NCBI RefSeq assembly: GCF_030581005.1
Contig: NZ_JAUQSX010000001.1
Location: 62,001-126,000 of the forward strand
DNA length: 64,000 bases
Reading direction: 5' to 3'
Source: Hymenobacter mellowenesis
Lineage (GTDB): Bacteria > Bacteroidota > Bacteroidia > Cytophagales > Hymenobacteraceae
Part shown: positions 15,723-23,597 of the stretch, piece after piece
Position numbering within the stretch: the stretch's first letter is position 1
How the letters are laid out: every line of letters starts with the position of its first letter
Notes under the pieces: generated by a model
What the model saw: the letters and a program-made list of their open reading frames with translations, nothing else
What the model was told of the DNA's origin: nothing
Database searches by the model: none
Program-made: the position numbers and the translations under genes

Positions 15723-15962
15723 ATGAAGCTCAAAAAGAACATTGCCACCAGCGAAGCCGGGTTTGTCTTCAACCCCGCTACCGGCGACTCGTTCGCGGCC
15801 AACCCGCTGGCGGCCGACATCCTGGCGCGCACCAAGGCCGGGCAGGAGGCCGCCGCCATCAAGGCCGACATCCTGGAGCACTACGACGTGGCCCCCGGCC
15901 AGCTCGAAAAGGACTGGGACGACCTGCTGGCCCAGTTGCGTGAATTCAATCTGCTAGACTAA
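15723..15962 (+). CDS. PqqD-like peptide-binding protein
   Basis: A 79-residue protein with the PqqD winged-helix fold pattern: a short beta-hairpin (AGFVFNPATGDSFAANPLAA), the helix DILARTKAGQEAAAIKADIL, and the C-terminal helix DWDDLLAQLREFNLLD. PqqD domains bind leader peptides and hand them to a modifying enzyme. Here it is followed at six bases by an ATP-grasp ligase (15969) and then a PLP decarboxylase (17098) whose first residues look like a leader. No PqqE-type radical SAM enzyme is present. The fold assignment is from sequence pattern. Confidence 0.8.
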   Translation: MKLKKNIATSEAGFVFNPATGDSFAANPLAADILARTKAGQEAAAIKADILEHYDVAPGQLEKDWDDLLAQLREFNLLD

Positions 15963-15968
15963 CCCACC

Positions 15969-17027
15969 GTGCTTCTTTCCGCTACCCGCCCGCGCCTGAC
16001 CGTGGCCGTGACCGGCCTCAACGCCACCGACAGCCCCGGGCCGGGCGTGGCCGTCATCCGCGCCCTGCGCGAAACGGTGGACTTCGACCTGCGCGTCATC
16101 GGGCTGAGCTACGAGGCGCTGGAGCCGGGCATCTACCTGCGCGACATGGTGGACCGCACCTACCAGCTGCCCTACCCCTCGGCCGGCACGGCGGCGCTGC
16201 TCGAACGGCTCCAGTACATCAAGGAGCAAGAAGACGTGGCCGTGCTCATCCCCAATTTCGACGCCGAGCTGTTCAACTTCATCAAGCTGGAGCCGCAGCT
16301 GCGGGCGCTGGGCATCCGCACGTTTCTGCCCACGCTGGCCCAGCTGGAGGCCCGCGACAAGCTCAACCTGCCCGCTTTCGGGGCGGCGCACGGGCTACAT
16401 GTGCCGGCCAGTCGCCCGCTGCTCCACGCCGGGGAGCTGCTGGCCGCCGCCGAGGAACTAGGCTGGCCGCTGGTGCTGAAGGGCCGCTATTACGACGCCG
16501 CCGTGGTACACTCGCTAGTGCAGGCCGAGCAGGCGTTTGGGCGGCTGGCCGGGCAATGGGGCGTGCCGCTCATCGCGCAGCAATTTGTGGCGGGGCAGGA
16601 AATCAACATCGCAGGGCTGGGCGACGGCCACGGGCGCGCCTTGAGCGTGGTGCCCATGCGCAAGCTCACCATCACCGACAAGGGCAAGGCCTGGGCCGGC
16701 ATCACCCTCGAAGACGAGGCCCTGCTGGCCCTGGCCCGCCGCTTCGCCGAAGCCACGAAGTGGCGCGGCGGCTTCGAGCTGGAAATCATGCGCGCGGCCA
16801 CTGGCGAGCTGTTCATCATGGAAATCAACCCGCGCTTCCCGGCCTGGATATACCTGACGGCCGCCGCCGGCCAGAACCAGCCCGCCGCCTTGCTGCGCCT
16901 AGCGCTGGACCTGCCGGTGCCGATGATGGATGGTTACGCTGTGGGCAAGATGTTCGTGCGCTATGCCTGGGACCTGATTACCGACCACACCCAGTTCCAG
17001 CAAGTGGCCGCGCTGGGCGAACTTTGA
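15969..17027 (+). CDS. ATP-grasp carboxylate-amine ligase
   Basis: A 352-residue ATP-grasp enzyme starting at GTG 15969, six bases after the pqqD-like stop. Features: PNFDAELFNF (95-104), the RDKLNLP pair (129-135), ATP-binding Lys171 (PLVLKGRYYD), the hinge region FVAGQEINIAGL, and the metal-binding motif MEINPRF (Glu285, Asn287, Arg289). Such enzymes activate a carboxylate as an acyl phosphate and join it to an amine or thiol. The closest layout is a biotin-carboxylase or carbamoyl-phosphate-like ATP-grasp fold. Context suggests a peptide or amino-acid substrate delivered by the PqqD-like protein; that is inference. Confidence 0.88.
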   Translation: MLLSATRPRLTVAVTGLNATDSPGPGVAVIRALRETVDFDLRVIGLSYEALEPGIYLRDMVDRTYQLPYPSAGTAALLERLQYIKEQEDVAVLIPNFDAELFNFIKLEPQLRALGIRTFLPTLAQLEARDKLNLPAFGAAHGLHVPASRPLLHAGELLAAAEELGWPLVLKGRYYDAAVVHSLVQAEQAFGRLAGQWGVPLIAQQFVAGQEINIAGLGDGHGRALSVVPMRKLTITDKGKAWAGITLEDEALLALARRFAEATKWRGGFELEIMRAATGELFIMEINPRFPAWIYLTAAAGQNQPAALLRLALDLPVPMMDGYAVGKMFVRYAWDLITDHTQFQQVAALGEL

Positions 17028-17046
17028 GCCGGTTGAACGCCATCAA

Positions 17047-17085
17047 AAGAACGTCATGCAGAGCGCAGCGAAGCATGACGTTCTT
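17047..17085. repeat. Family A repeat, minimal copy
   Basis: 13-bp perfect arms AAGAACGTCATGC (17047-17059) and its complement (17073-17085) around the 13-base loop AGAGCGCAGCGAA. Only the outer part of family A remains. It sits between the ATP-grasp and decarboxylase genes, so it would form an intercistronic hairpin. Confidence 0.85.
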
Positions 17086-17097
17086 AAAATCCCACCC

Positions 17098-18441
17098 ATG
17101 AAACTCCCCTACGAACGCCCCACCCTCCGCAAGCTCACGGCCGGCATGCCCAATAAGTTTGGGCCGCGCGCCGGGGCCCGGGCCGTGACGGCCCTCGATG
17201 GCGTGGCGGTGGCGGAACTGGTGGCGCGGTTCGGCTCGCCCCTGTTTGTGCTGAGCGAGCGGCAGCTGCGCCGCAGCTACCAAGCGGCGGTGCGGGCCTT
17301 CGGCACGCGCTACCCGCGGGTGCAGCTGGCATGGTCGTACAAGACGAACTATTTGAACGCGGTGTGTCGAGTGTTTCATCAGGAAGGAGCCTGGGCCGAG
17401 GTGGTGAGCGGTATGGAGCTGGAAAAGGCCTTGGGCAACGGCGTGCCCGGCCCGCACATTCTCTTCAATGGCCCCGGCAAGCGGCGGGCCGATTTGGAGC
17501 GCGCCTGCGAGGTCGATGCCGTTATTCACTTGGATAATGCCGACGAGCTGCACCTGCTGCTGGACGTGGCTGCCGGCCGCGCCCGCCGTCCCCGCGTGGC
17601 GTTGCGCGTGAACCTTGATGCCGGCATTGTGCCGCAGTGGGACCGGTTCGGCTTCAACCTGGAGAACGGCGAAGCCTGGCAGGCGCTGGGCCGCGTGGCG
17701 TGCTCGGGGCGGCTGGCGCTGGTGGGGCTGCACTGCCACATTGGCACCTACGTGCTGCAGCCGGCGGCCTACGGCGCGGCAGCCACCAAGCTGGCGGCGC
17801 TGGCCCGGCGTTGCGCGCAGGAGCTGCACACGGCCGTGCACTACCTGGACCTGGGGGGCGGTTTCCCTTCGACCAACACGCTGAAGGGCGCCTACCTGCC
17901 CGCCACCGACACCGTGCCGCCCCTGGACGACTACGCCGAAGCCGTGGCCGGGGCACTGCTGGGCGCCGGCTTCCCGCCCGATGAACTGCCGCTGCTGGTG
18001 CTCGAAGCCGGCCGCGCGCTGGTGGATGAGGCGGGCTCGCTCATCGGCACGGTGCTGGCCAACAAGCGCCTGGCCGACGGCCGCCGCGCCACCATCCTCG
18101 ACTTTGGCGTGAACCTGCTCTTCACCTCCTTCTGGTACGACCACCACATCAGCCCCACCCGCGAGTTTTCCACCGCTGCCGAGCCCACCGTGCTCTACGG
18201 CCCGCTGTGCATGAACATCGACATGCTGCGCGAGAGCATCGCCCTGCCCCTGCTCGCGCCCGGCGATATCGTGGTGGTGCACAAGGTGGGCGCCTACAAC
18301 ATGAGCCAGTGGCAGCAGTTCATCAACCTGCGCCCCAACGTGGTGCTCATCGACCAGGCCGGCCAGCCACACGTAATCCGGGCCGCCGAAACGCTGGAAT
18401 ATTTGCAGCAGTTGGAAGCGGTGCCGGCGCATTTGTTGTAA
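17098..18441 (+). CDS. Fold-III PLP decarboxylase (DAP/Orn-decarboxylase-like) with leader-like N-terminus
   Basis: A 447-residue alanine-racemase-fold decarboxylase. PLP Lys82 (SYKTN), His214 (HCHIG, 212-216), the glycine loop DLGGG (251-255), EAGR (303-306), catalytic Cys371 (GPLCMNID) and Tyr400 (GAYN) are in family order. The usual C-E-S motif of diaminopimelate decarboxylase reads C-M-N, so the substrate probably differs. The first 20 residues (MKLPYERPTLRKLTAG...) carry Y5xxP8xL10, the pattern of RiPP leaders bound by PqqD-type domains. The start is ATG 17098. It follows the pqqD-like and ATP-grasp genes, so the three probably form one pathway. Confidence 0.88.
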   Translation: MKLPYERPTLRKLTAGMPNKFGPRAGARAVTALDGVAVAELVARFGSPLFVLSERQLRRSYQAAVRAFGTRYPRVQLAWSYKTNYLNAVCRVFHQEGAWAEVVSGMELEKALGNGVPGPHILFNGPGKRRADLERACEVDAVIHLDNADELHLLLDVAAGRARRPRVALRVNLDAGIVPQWDRFGFNLENGEAWQALGRVACSGRLALVGLHCHIGTYVLQPAAYGAAATKLAALARRCAQELHTAVHYLDLGGGFPSTNTLKGAYLPATDTVPPLDDYAEAVAGALLGAGFPPDELPLLVLEAGRALVDEAGSLIGTVLANKRLADGRRATILDFGVNLLFTSFWYDHHISPTREFSTAAEPTVLYGPLCMNIDMLRESIALPLLAPGDIVVVHKVGAYNMSQWQQFINLRPNVVLIDQAGQPHVIRAAETLEYLQQLEAVPAHLL

Positions 18442-18461
18442 CTCGTGCCTCTTGCCTCGTC

Positions 18462-18712
18462 TGTCATTGCGAGTGGAGCGCAGCTCAACGCGGCAAACGA
18501 AGTTCAGCGTAGCTAATCTGTCCTCTCGTCGCGACCAGCTTCCTTGACCTCTAAATTCTCTTCTCCCCAACTCGTCCAAGCATACCTCCTAATCCAAGTA
18601 CATCTCCCAATTGAAAGCCGTCTGAGTTTATCAGGTTGGTCGCGTTTATACGACGGATTAGCTACGCTGAACTTCGTTTGCCGCGTTCCGCTGCGCTTCA
18701 CTCGCAATGACA
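18462..18712. repeat. Palindromic repeat, family D, copy 1
   Basis: 61-bp arms (18462-18522 and 18652-18712) starting TGTCATTGCGAGTG, with about four mismatches, around a 129-base interior with a short AT-rich stretch. The outer end of the right arm contains the ATG used as start of the next gene. It separates the decarboxylase from the urea-transporter fusion. Confidence 0.9.
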
Positions 18713-21061
18713 AATAGTTCTTCCACCTCCTCCTTCTTCCGCGCCGTGCTGCATAGCTACGCCATGCTGTTCTTCTCGCAGCACCGGGGCTTTGCGTGGG
18801 TGCTGCTGCTGGTTTCGTTCAGCCACCCGGCAGCCGGGGTGGCGGGGCTGGCCAGCGCGGCGCTGGCGGTGGCCGGGGCCCGGGCGGCGGGCTTCAACCG
18901 GGAGTGGACGGACCGCGGCGCCTACAGCTTCAACGCCCTGCTCACCGGGCTGGCGCTGGCCTCGTTCTACCCGGCGGGGTGGGCGCTGGCGGGGCTGGTG
19001 GTGGTGGGCGCCGGCGTGGCCCTGCTGCTGAGCGTGGCCCTGGGCGGCTGGCTGGGGGGCCGGGGGCTGCCGTTTCTGTCGTTGCCCTTTGTGGGCACAG
19101 TGTGGCTGCTGCTGCTGGGCGGCGACCCGCTGCTGCACCTGCCGGCTGGCGAGGGCAGCCTCTACTGGCTTAATGAAGTGTACGCCCTGGGCGGCCCGCG
19201 CCTGGTGGCGGTGGCCCAATGGGTGGGCGACTGGCCCTGGCCGCCGCTGCTGGCCACCTACCTGCGGGCCCTGGGCTCGGTGCTGTTTCAGGACAGCGCC
19301 GCCGCCGGGCTGCTGGTCGCCGGCGGGCTGTTGTGGCACTCGCGCATTGCGTTTTCGCTGTCGGGGCTGGCGTTTTTGGGAGCTTATGGCTTGAGCGTGC
19401 TAACGGGGCCAGCCACAGGCGGCATCAACGAATACAACCTGGGGGCCAACTACATCGTGGCAGCCATTGCGGTGGGCAGCGTGTTTGTGATTCCTTCGCC
19501 GGCCAGCTACGGATGGGCGCTGGGCAGCGTGCTGGTGACGGTGTTGCTGCTGGCGGCCGGCACGGCGCTGCTCGACCGGCTGGGCCTGCCGGCGCTCTCG
19601 CTGCCCTACTGCGGCACGGCGCTGCTCTTCCTGTATGTGCTGCTGCTGCGCGAGCGGCCCGGCCCGAGCCTCGTGCTCACGCCGGTGCAGCGCTACTCGC
19701 CCGAGCGCAACCTCTACGCCTACGCCACTGACCGCGAACGGCTGCCCGCCCCGGGCGCGGTGTCCCTCACCCTACCCTTCTTAGGCGCCTGGACCTGCAC
19801 CCAGGGCTACGCCGACGGCGGCCCCACCCACCTCGGGGACTGGGCCCAGGCGCTGGACTTCGCCATCGTGGACGCCGACGGCCGCACCTACCAGGGCGCC
19901 GGCCTCTCGCCTTCGGATTTCTACGCCTATAACAAGCCCGTGCTGGCCCCCGCCGACGGTGTGGTAGAGGAAGTCATTCAGCACATTGAAGACAACGCCG
20001 TGGGCGAAGTGAACCTAGCCCAGAACTGGGGCAACACCGTGGTGCTGCGCCACGCGCCCGGCCTGTACTCGCAGCTCTCGCACCTGCGCGCCCACTCAGT
20101 GCCGGTGAAAATTGGCGACTTCGTGAGCCGCGGCGAAATCATCGGCACCTGCGGCAACTCGGGCCGCTCGCCCGAGCCACACCTGCATTTCCAGGTGCAG
20201 ACCACGCCCTACGTGGGCTCGAAGACGCTAGTGTACCCGCTAGCTTACTTCGTGGCCGAACCTTGGAAGGCCAAATCCGATTCAATGGATGTGCTTTCTC
20301 TCTCAATGGATAAGCCTTCCCTCTCAATGGTTATGCCTTCCTTAAAGAGGGAAGACGTGTCCATCGAGCGGGAGACGCTGTCCAGGCCATCGGATAGCAC
20401 AGTCAACGGGGCGAAAACGCCGCAACTGCGCCACTTCGCTGTGCCCATGGCGGGCGAAACCGTGCGCCCGCCCGCCTTCAACCGCTCCCTAAGCCAGGCG
20501 CTACGTTTCCCGCCTGGCTACGCGCTGGCCGTGCGCGCGGCCGATGCCCCCGACAGCCCGGCCCAGCGCTGGGAAGTTTTCACTGATGCCTACAACCTGC
20601 CTTACCTGCGCTGCCACGCCACGGGCGCGGTGGCCTATTTTGGCGGCGATGCCTCGGTGTTCTACTTCACGGCCTTCTACGGGGCCGAAGACTCCTGGCT
20701 CTACCGTTTCTACCAGGCGGCCTACCGGGTGCCGCTGGCCAGCCTGCCGGGCCAGGTGGTGTACGATGCCCTTCCTCTGACCGTGGTGAAGAACCCCGTG
20801 CTGGCCTGGGTGCAGGATGTACTGGCGCCGTTCTACCGCTTCGTGCGGCCCACTTTCCAGCTCGAAGAAGAGCCCAGCGGCCCAGCCGGCTGGCCGGGGC
20901 GCGCTGTGTGCCTGCGCAGCCGCGTGGCCGTGGCCTGGTTTGGCCAGGAGCACGAAATCCAGGCTGCCGAATTGCTGGTGGAAGACGGCACCCTAACTGC
21001 CCTGCGCGTGCACCGCCCGGGCGAGGCGCTGAATCTGACTTTTTCCTTGGCCACGGCATGA
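18707..21061 (+). CDS. Urea-transporter-like / M23 metallopeptidase fusion
   Basis: A 784-residue fusion. Residues 15-315 are a polytopic membrane domain resembling urea transporters (DRGAYSFNALLTGLALA, and the internal repeat GGINEYNLGANYIVAAIAVG). Residues 350-515 are an M23 peptidase with Zn ligands His375, Asp384 and His494 (PHLHFQV) and His459 in LSHL. A low-complexity insert (about 520-567) follows, then an unrecognised 210-residue domain. M23 enzymes cut peptidoglycan peptides. ATG 18707 lies within repeat D1, so a later start (Met20) is possible. The stop overlaps the next start as ATGA. Confidence 0.82.
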   Translation: MTNSSSTSSFFRAVLHSYAMLFFSQHRGFAWVLLLVSFSHPAAGVAGLASAALAVAGARAAGFNREWTDRGAYSFNALLTGLALASFYPAGWALAGLVVVGAGVALLLSVALGGWLGGRGLPFLSLPFVGTVWLLLLGGDPLLHLPAGEGSLYWLNEVYALGGPRLVAVAQWVGDWPWPPLLATYLRALGSVLFQDSAAAGLLVAGGLLWHSRIAFSLSGLAFLGAYGLSVLTGPATGGINEYNLGANYIVAAIAVGSVFVIPSPASYGWALGSVLVTVLLLAAGTALLDRLGLPALSLPYCGTALLFLYVLLLRERPGPSLVLTPVQRYSPERNLYAYATDRERLPAPGAVSLTLPFLGAWTCTQGYADGGPTHLGDWAQALDFAIVDADGRTYQGAGLSPSDFYAYNKPVLAPADGVVEEVIQHIEDNAVGEVNLAQNWGNTVVLRHAPGLYSQLSHLRAHSVPVKIGDFVSRGEIIGTCGNSGRSPEPHLHFQVQTTPYVGSKTLVYPLAYFVAEPWKAKSDSMDVLSLSMDKPSLSMVMPSLKREDVSIERETLSRPSDSTVNGAKTPQLRHFAVPMAGETVRPPAFNRSLSQALRFPPGYALAVRAADAPDSPAQRWEVFTDAYNLPYLRCHATGAVAYFGGDASVFYFTAFYGAEDSWLYRFYQAAYRVPLASLPGQVVYDALPLTVVKNPVLAWVQDVLAPFYRFVRPTFQLEEEPSGPAGWPGRAVCLRSRVAVAWFGQEHEIQAAELLVEDGTLTALRVHRPGEALNLTFSLATA

Positions 21062-22374
21062 ACAGAAAACCAACTCCGTTCACCTGCCACTTTCCTCCCG
21101 GTCCGACCGTCCCAGGCGGTCCGACCAGTTGTCATCTGCACGGCGGGGTTCGTTCGGCCGACAACCGGTCGGACCGGACCGCCGGTTCCTGCCTGTTCCT
21201 GCCGCTGCTGCTGGCATGCCTGCTGCTCTGCCTCGCCCCGGCCCACGGGCAGCAGCTCCTCAACTTCGCCTACGCCGACAGCCTCACCCAGGCCCTCGCC
21301 ACCCAGTACCGCTGGGCCGAGCTGGACTCCGTAGGCCGCGCCGCGTTGGCCCTGGGCACCGACTACCCGGCCCTGCGCCGCCGCCTGGGGCAGGCTGCCC
21401 TGGCCCAGGACCGCCCGGCCCTGGCCCTGCGCCACTACGGTCGCGCCCTGCGCGAAAACCCGCTCGACACCACCGCCCGCTACGGCCTCGCCCTGGCCTA
21501 CCTCGAGCTGAACCAGCCCGGCCCGGCCGCCCTGCTGGCCCGCGCCCTGCCCGACTCGCTGCGCCGGCCGCTGCACCTGGTGGGCTTCCGGGCCGTCACG
21601 CGCGTGGAGCTGGAAGCCAGTGGCCAGCACACCAGCAACCAGCACCGCGGCGGGGCCGGATACGTGCGCCTGGGCCTGAGCAGCCGCCTCGGCCCGCGCC
21701 TGACCCTGACCCAGAACGTGAGCCACTTCGGCCAGGAAATTGAACTGCCCGACCCGCGCCGGCCCCGCTTTGGGGAGCGCTACGGCGTGCGCCAGAACCA
21801 GTACCACGCGCTGCTGGGCGTGCAGCTGGCCCCGCGCTGGCGCGCGCTGGCGGCCTACCACTCGCTCAGCAGCGACTTTGGCCGACAGGAGCTGGCCCCC
21901 GACCGCCTGGGCTACGCCGCGCTGGCCTACGCCCGCCCCTACTGGACGGCCCAGGCCGGCTACTACTTCGGTACCCTCACCGACACGGCTCGCCAGCAGG
22001 CCGACCTGCGCCTGACCGTGTACCCGCTGGGCAACCTGCGTCTGTATGGTTTCGGGCGGGCCAGCGTGGTGCGCTCCGGCGGCCGCTCTTATCCCAACGG
22101 CGTGCTGGGCGTGGGCGGCCGGCTGCACCGCCGCGTGTGGGCCGAGGCCTACGGCGGCCTGGGCCAAGTGCCCGTGCTGGCCGAGCTCGACGGCACCTAC
22201 GTCTACAACCTTTTCGATGCCGTGCGGCAGCGCGGCAGCGCCAGTCTGCTTATTTTGCTGAGCCGCCCGCTGCTGCTGCGCCTCAGCCTCGGCGCCGAGC
22301 AGCGGCGCGATGCCATCAACGGCAACCCCTACACTTTGACCTCCCTAACCACCGCCCTCGCATGGACCTGGTAA
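21058..22374 (+). CDS. TPR protein with predicted outer-membrane beta-barrel (YaiO-like)
   Basis: A 438-residue exported protein. The start is ATG 21058, overlapping the previous stop by ATGA. A hydrophobic signal lies unusually late (about 46-64, ending AHGQ). Residues 66-180 contain TPR-like helical pairs (LAQDRPALALRHYGRALREN). From about 190 to the end there are alternating amphipathic strands ending in an aromatic residue (TALAWTW), as in outer-membrane barrels of the YaiO type. The early residues 14-42 are encoded by a palindrome (21117-21176), which may have pushed the true start out of place. It is co-transcribed with the M23 fusion and a TPR protein. Confidence 0.72.
   Translation: MNRKPTPFTCHFPPGPTVPGGPTSCHLHGGVRSADNRSDRTAGSCLFLPLLLACLLLCLAPAHGQQLLNFAYADSLTQALATQYRWAELDSVGRAALALGTDYPALRRRLGQAALAQDRPALALRHYGRALRENPLDTTARYGLALAYLELNQPGPAALLARALPDSLRRPLHLVGFRAVTRVELEASGQHTSNQHRGGAGYVRLGLSSRLGPRLTLTQNVSHFGQEIELPDPRRPRFGERYGVRQNQYHALLGVQLAPRWRALAAYHSLSSDFGRQELAPDRLGYAALAYARPYWTAQAGYYFGTLTDTARQQADLRLTVYPLGNLRLYGFGRASVVRSGGRSYPNGVLGVGGRLHRRVWAEAYGGLGQVPVLAELDGTYVYNLFDAVRQRGSASLLILLSRPLLLRLSLGAEQRRDAINGNPYTLTSLTTALAWTW
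21117..21176. repeat. Palindrome inside the 5' coding region of the barrel gene
   Basis: 17-bp arms CGGTCCGACCAGTTGTC (21117-21133) and GACAACCGGTCGGACCG (21160-21176) with one mismatch. The segment is in frame and adds 20 or more residues before the signal peptide. The short unit GGTCCGACC also occurs at 21100-21108. Confidence 0.85.
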
Positions 22375-22970
22375 AGCTGACCTTTTCCGCCGCGTTGGTG
22401 TGTGCCGCCCCGGCCACGGCCTGGGCCCAGGCCGACCAGGCCCCCGCCTTTGCCAGCAGCTACGCCGCCGAAGCCAAGGCCGACTACGCCGACGCCATCG
22501 CGCCGCTCAAGGCCATTTACACCGGTACCTACGAGCAGAACCTGCGCCTGGGCTGGCTCTATTTCCTGGCCAAAAACTACACGGCCGCCGCCGCCCACTA
22601 CCAGAAAGCCGTGGAGCAGCGCCCCTACGCCCTGGAGCCCAAGTTTGGCCTGGTGAAGCCCCTGAACGCGCTGGGCCAGGTGGAGAAAATGCTAAACCTC
22701 TATGCCGACATTCTTAAAATCGACGCGCAGAACACCCAGGCCAACTACTGGATTGGCGTTATCTACCTCAACCGCAAAGCCTACGCCCAGGCCGCCCGCT
22801 ACTTCGAGCGCGTGGTGAACCTCTACCCCTTCGACTACGATTCCAACATCTCGCTGGCCTGGTCCTACCTCAACCTCGGCAAGAAAGCCGAAGCCCGCGC
22901 CCTCTACACCAAGGCCCTGCTCATCCGCCCCGGCGATGCGGCGGCCACCGCCGGCCTCAAGCGCCTGTAG
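22362..22970 (+). CDS. Secreted TPR-repeat protein
   Basis: A 202-residue exported protein with a signal peptide ending near TAWAQA and three to four TPR units: NLRLGWLYFLAKNYTAAAAH, QANYWIGVIYLNRKAYAQAA, NISLAWSYLNLGKKAEARAL. TPR arrays bind other proteins. It starts 13 bases inside the end of the barrel gene (ATG 22362), so the two are translationally coupled, and both probably act in the periplasm with the M23 fusion. Confidence 0.85.
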   Translation: MDLVKLTFSAALVCAAPATAWAQADQAPAFASSYAAEAKADYADAIAPLKAIYTGTYEQNLRLGWLYFLAKNYTAAAAHYQKAVEQRPYALEPKFGLVKPLNALGQVEKMLNLYADILKIDAQNTQANYWIGVIYLNRKAYAQAARYFERVVNLYPFDYDSNISLAWSYLNLGKKAEARALYTKALLIRPGDAAATAGLKRL

Positions 22971-23010
22971 AACGACGCAGGGGCGGGGTCGTAGGTTAGC
23001 CAGGCCAGGC

Positions 23011-23047
23011 AGTCCGTCATGTCAGGCTTGCCGAGACATGACGGACT
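23011..23047. repeat. Family A repeat, minimal copy
   Basis: 13-bp perfect arms AGTCCGTCATGTC (23011-23023) and GACATGACGGACT (23035-23047), after a 30-base fragment of family B (GGGGCGGGG at 22980). It lies between the TPR gene and the convergent small gene at 23093. Confidence 0.82.
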
Positions 23048-23092
23048 GCTGTAATCACAGCAACCAACTGGCCACCAGCGCCGCAACCGGCC

Positions 23093-23227
23093 TTACTTAT
23101 TGGGGCGGCGGCCGGGCCGGAAGGCCCGCTTCTGGGCGGCGCGCTTGGCCCGGAACTTGGCAAACTCGTCGGCTTTGAGCACGGCACGGAGTTGGGAATC
23201 AAACTCGTCTTCCTGATAACGATGCAT
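23093..23227 (-). CDS. Small basic protein, 44 residues
   Basis: A short gene read from ATG 23227: acidic at the N-terminus (MHRYQEDEFDSQLRAVLKAD), strongly basic at the C-terminus (RAAQKRAFRPGRRPNK). The frame is open to 23491, but the upstream part is GC-rich low-complexity sequence. The sharp acidic-to-basic split and the helical middle suggest a real small protein, possibly nucleic-acid binding. No family is recognised. Confidence 0.5.
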   Translation of the reverse strand: MHRYQEDEFDSQLRAVLKADEFAKFRAKRAAQKRAFRPGRRPNK

Positions 23228-23513
23228 GGGATAAGGGCAAAAAGGGTGAAACCTGGGATGGCGGCGCGGCGGTGCAGAACCCGGCCGACCAAAGCAAAAG
23301 TGCGGGGCGCCGCCGCCAATGCCCCGCGCAATCGACCAGCGGCCCGCCCGCACCGACCAGCCCGCCTTTTGGCCCCGGCCGGGACCGGCGGGCGGGGCCA
23401 AAAGGCCTTGCACCGCCCCATTGCGCTCCTTCGGACGCATAATTCCTCCCTTTATCGGCACTTTAAACCATGTCATCGATAAAACGTCCATCCTCTACTG
23501 CAAGAATTCAATA
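23228..23513. other. GC-rich non-coding region with a hairpin
   Basis: No gene is supported here. There is a perfect 13-bp inverted repeat, GCCTTTTGGCCCC (23364-23376) and its complement (23394-23406), in a very GC-rich stretch between two divergent genes, then an AT-richer part leading to the promoter at 23514. Confidence 0.5.
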
Positions 23514-23545
23514 TTTGCTTTCCGTTAAGGCCGTGGGTATCTTTC
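23514..23545 (+). promoter_or_regulatory. Promoter for the orphan sorting-domain gene
   Basis: TTTG (23514-23517), a 20-base spacer, then TATCTTTC (23538-23545), close to the Bacteroidota TTTG / TAnnTTTG pattern with one mismatch. The start codon follows 52 bases later. Confidence 0.6.
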
Positions 23546-23597
23546 GCTGCGAAGCCGGCCGGTGCTTTCTCATTCCTGACATTTGTCTGTTCGGCCC

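Noticed and set aside
15723..18441. A lasso-peptide or PQQ gene cluster
   Set aside because: No lasso cyclase, leader peptidase, PqqE radical SAM enzyme or separate precursor gene is visible; only the PqqD-like fold and a leader-like motif are shared.
20908..21057. A longer start for the barrel gene
   Set aside because: It overlaps the end of the M23 fusion in another frame; the ATGA junction at 21058 is the natural coupling point.
22137..22361. A 75-residue extension of the TPR protein
   Set aside because: It overlaps the barrel gene in another frame with Arg/Ala-rich shadow composition; ATG 22362 gives a proper signal peptide.
23228..23491. A longer form of the 44-residue protein
   Set aside because: The extra residues are Gly/Arg/Pro low complexity from a GC-rich hairpin region.
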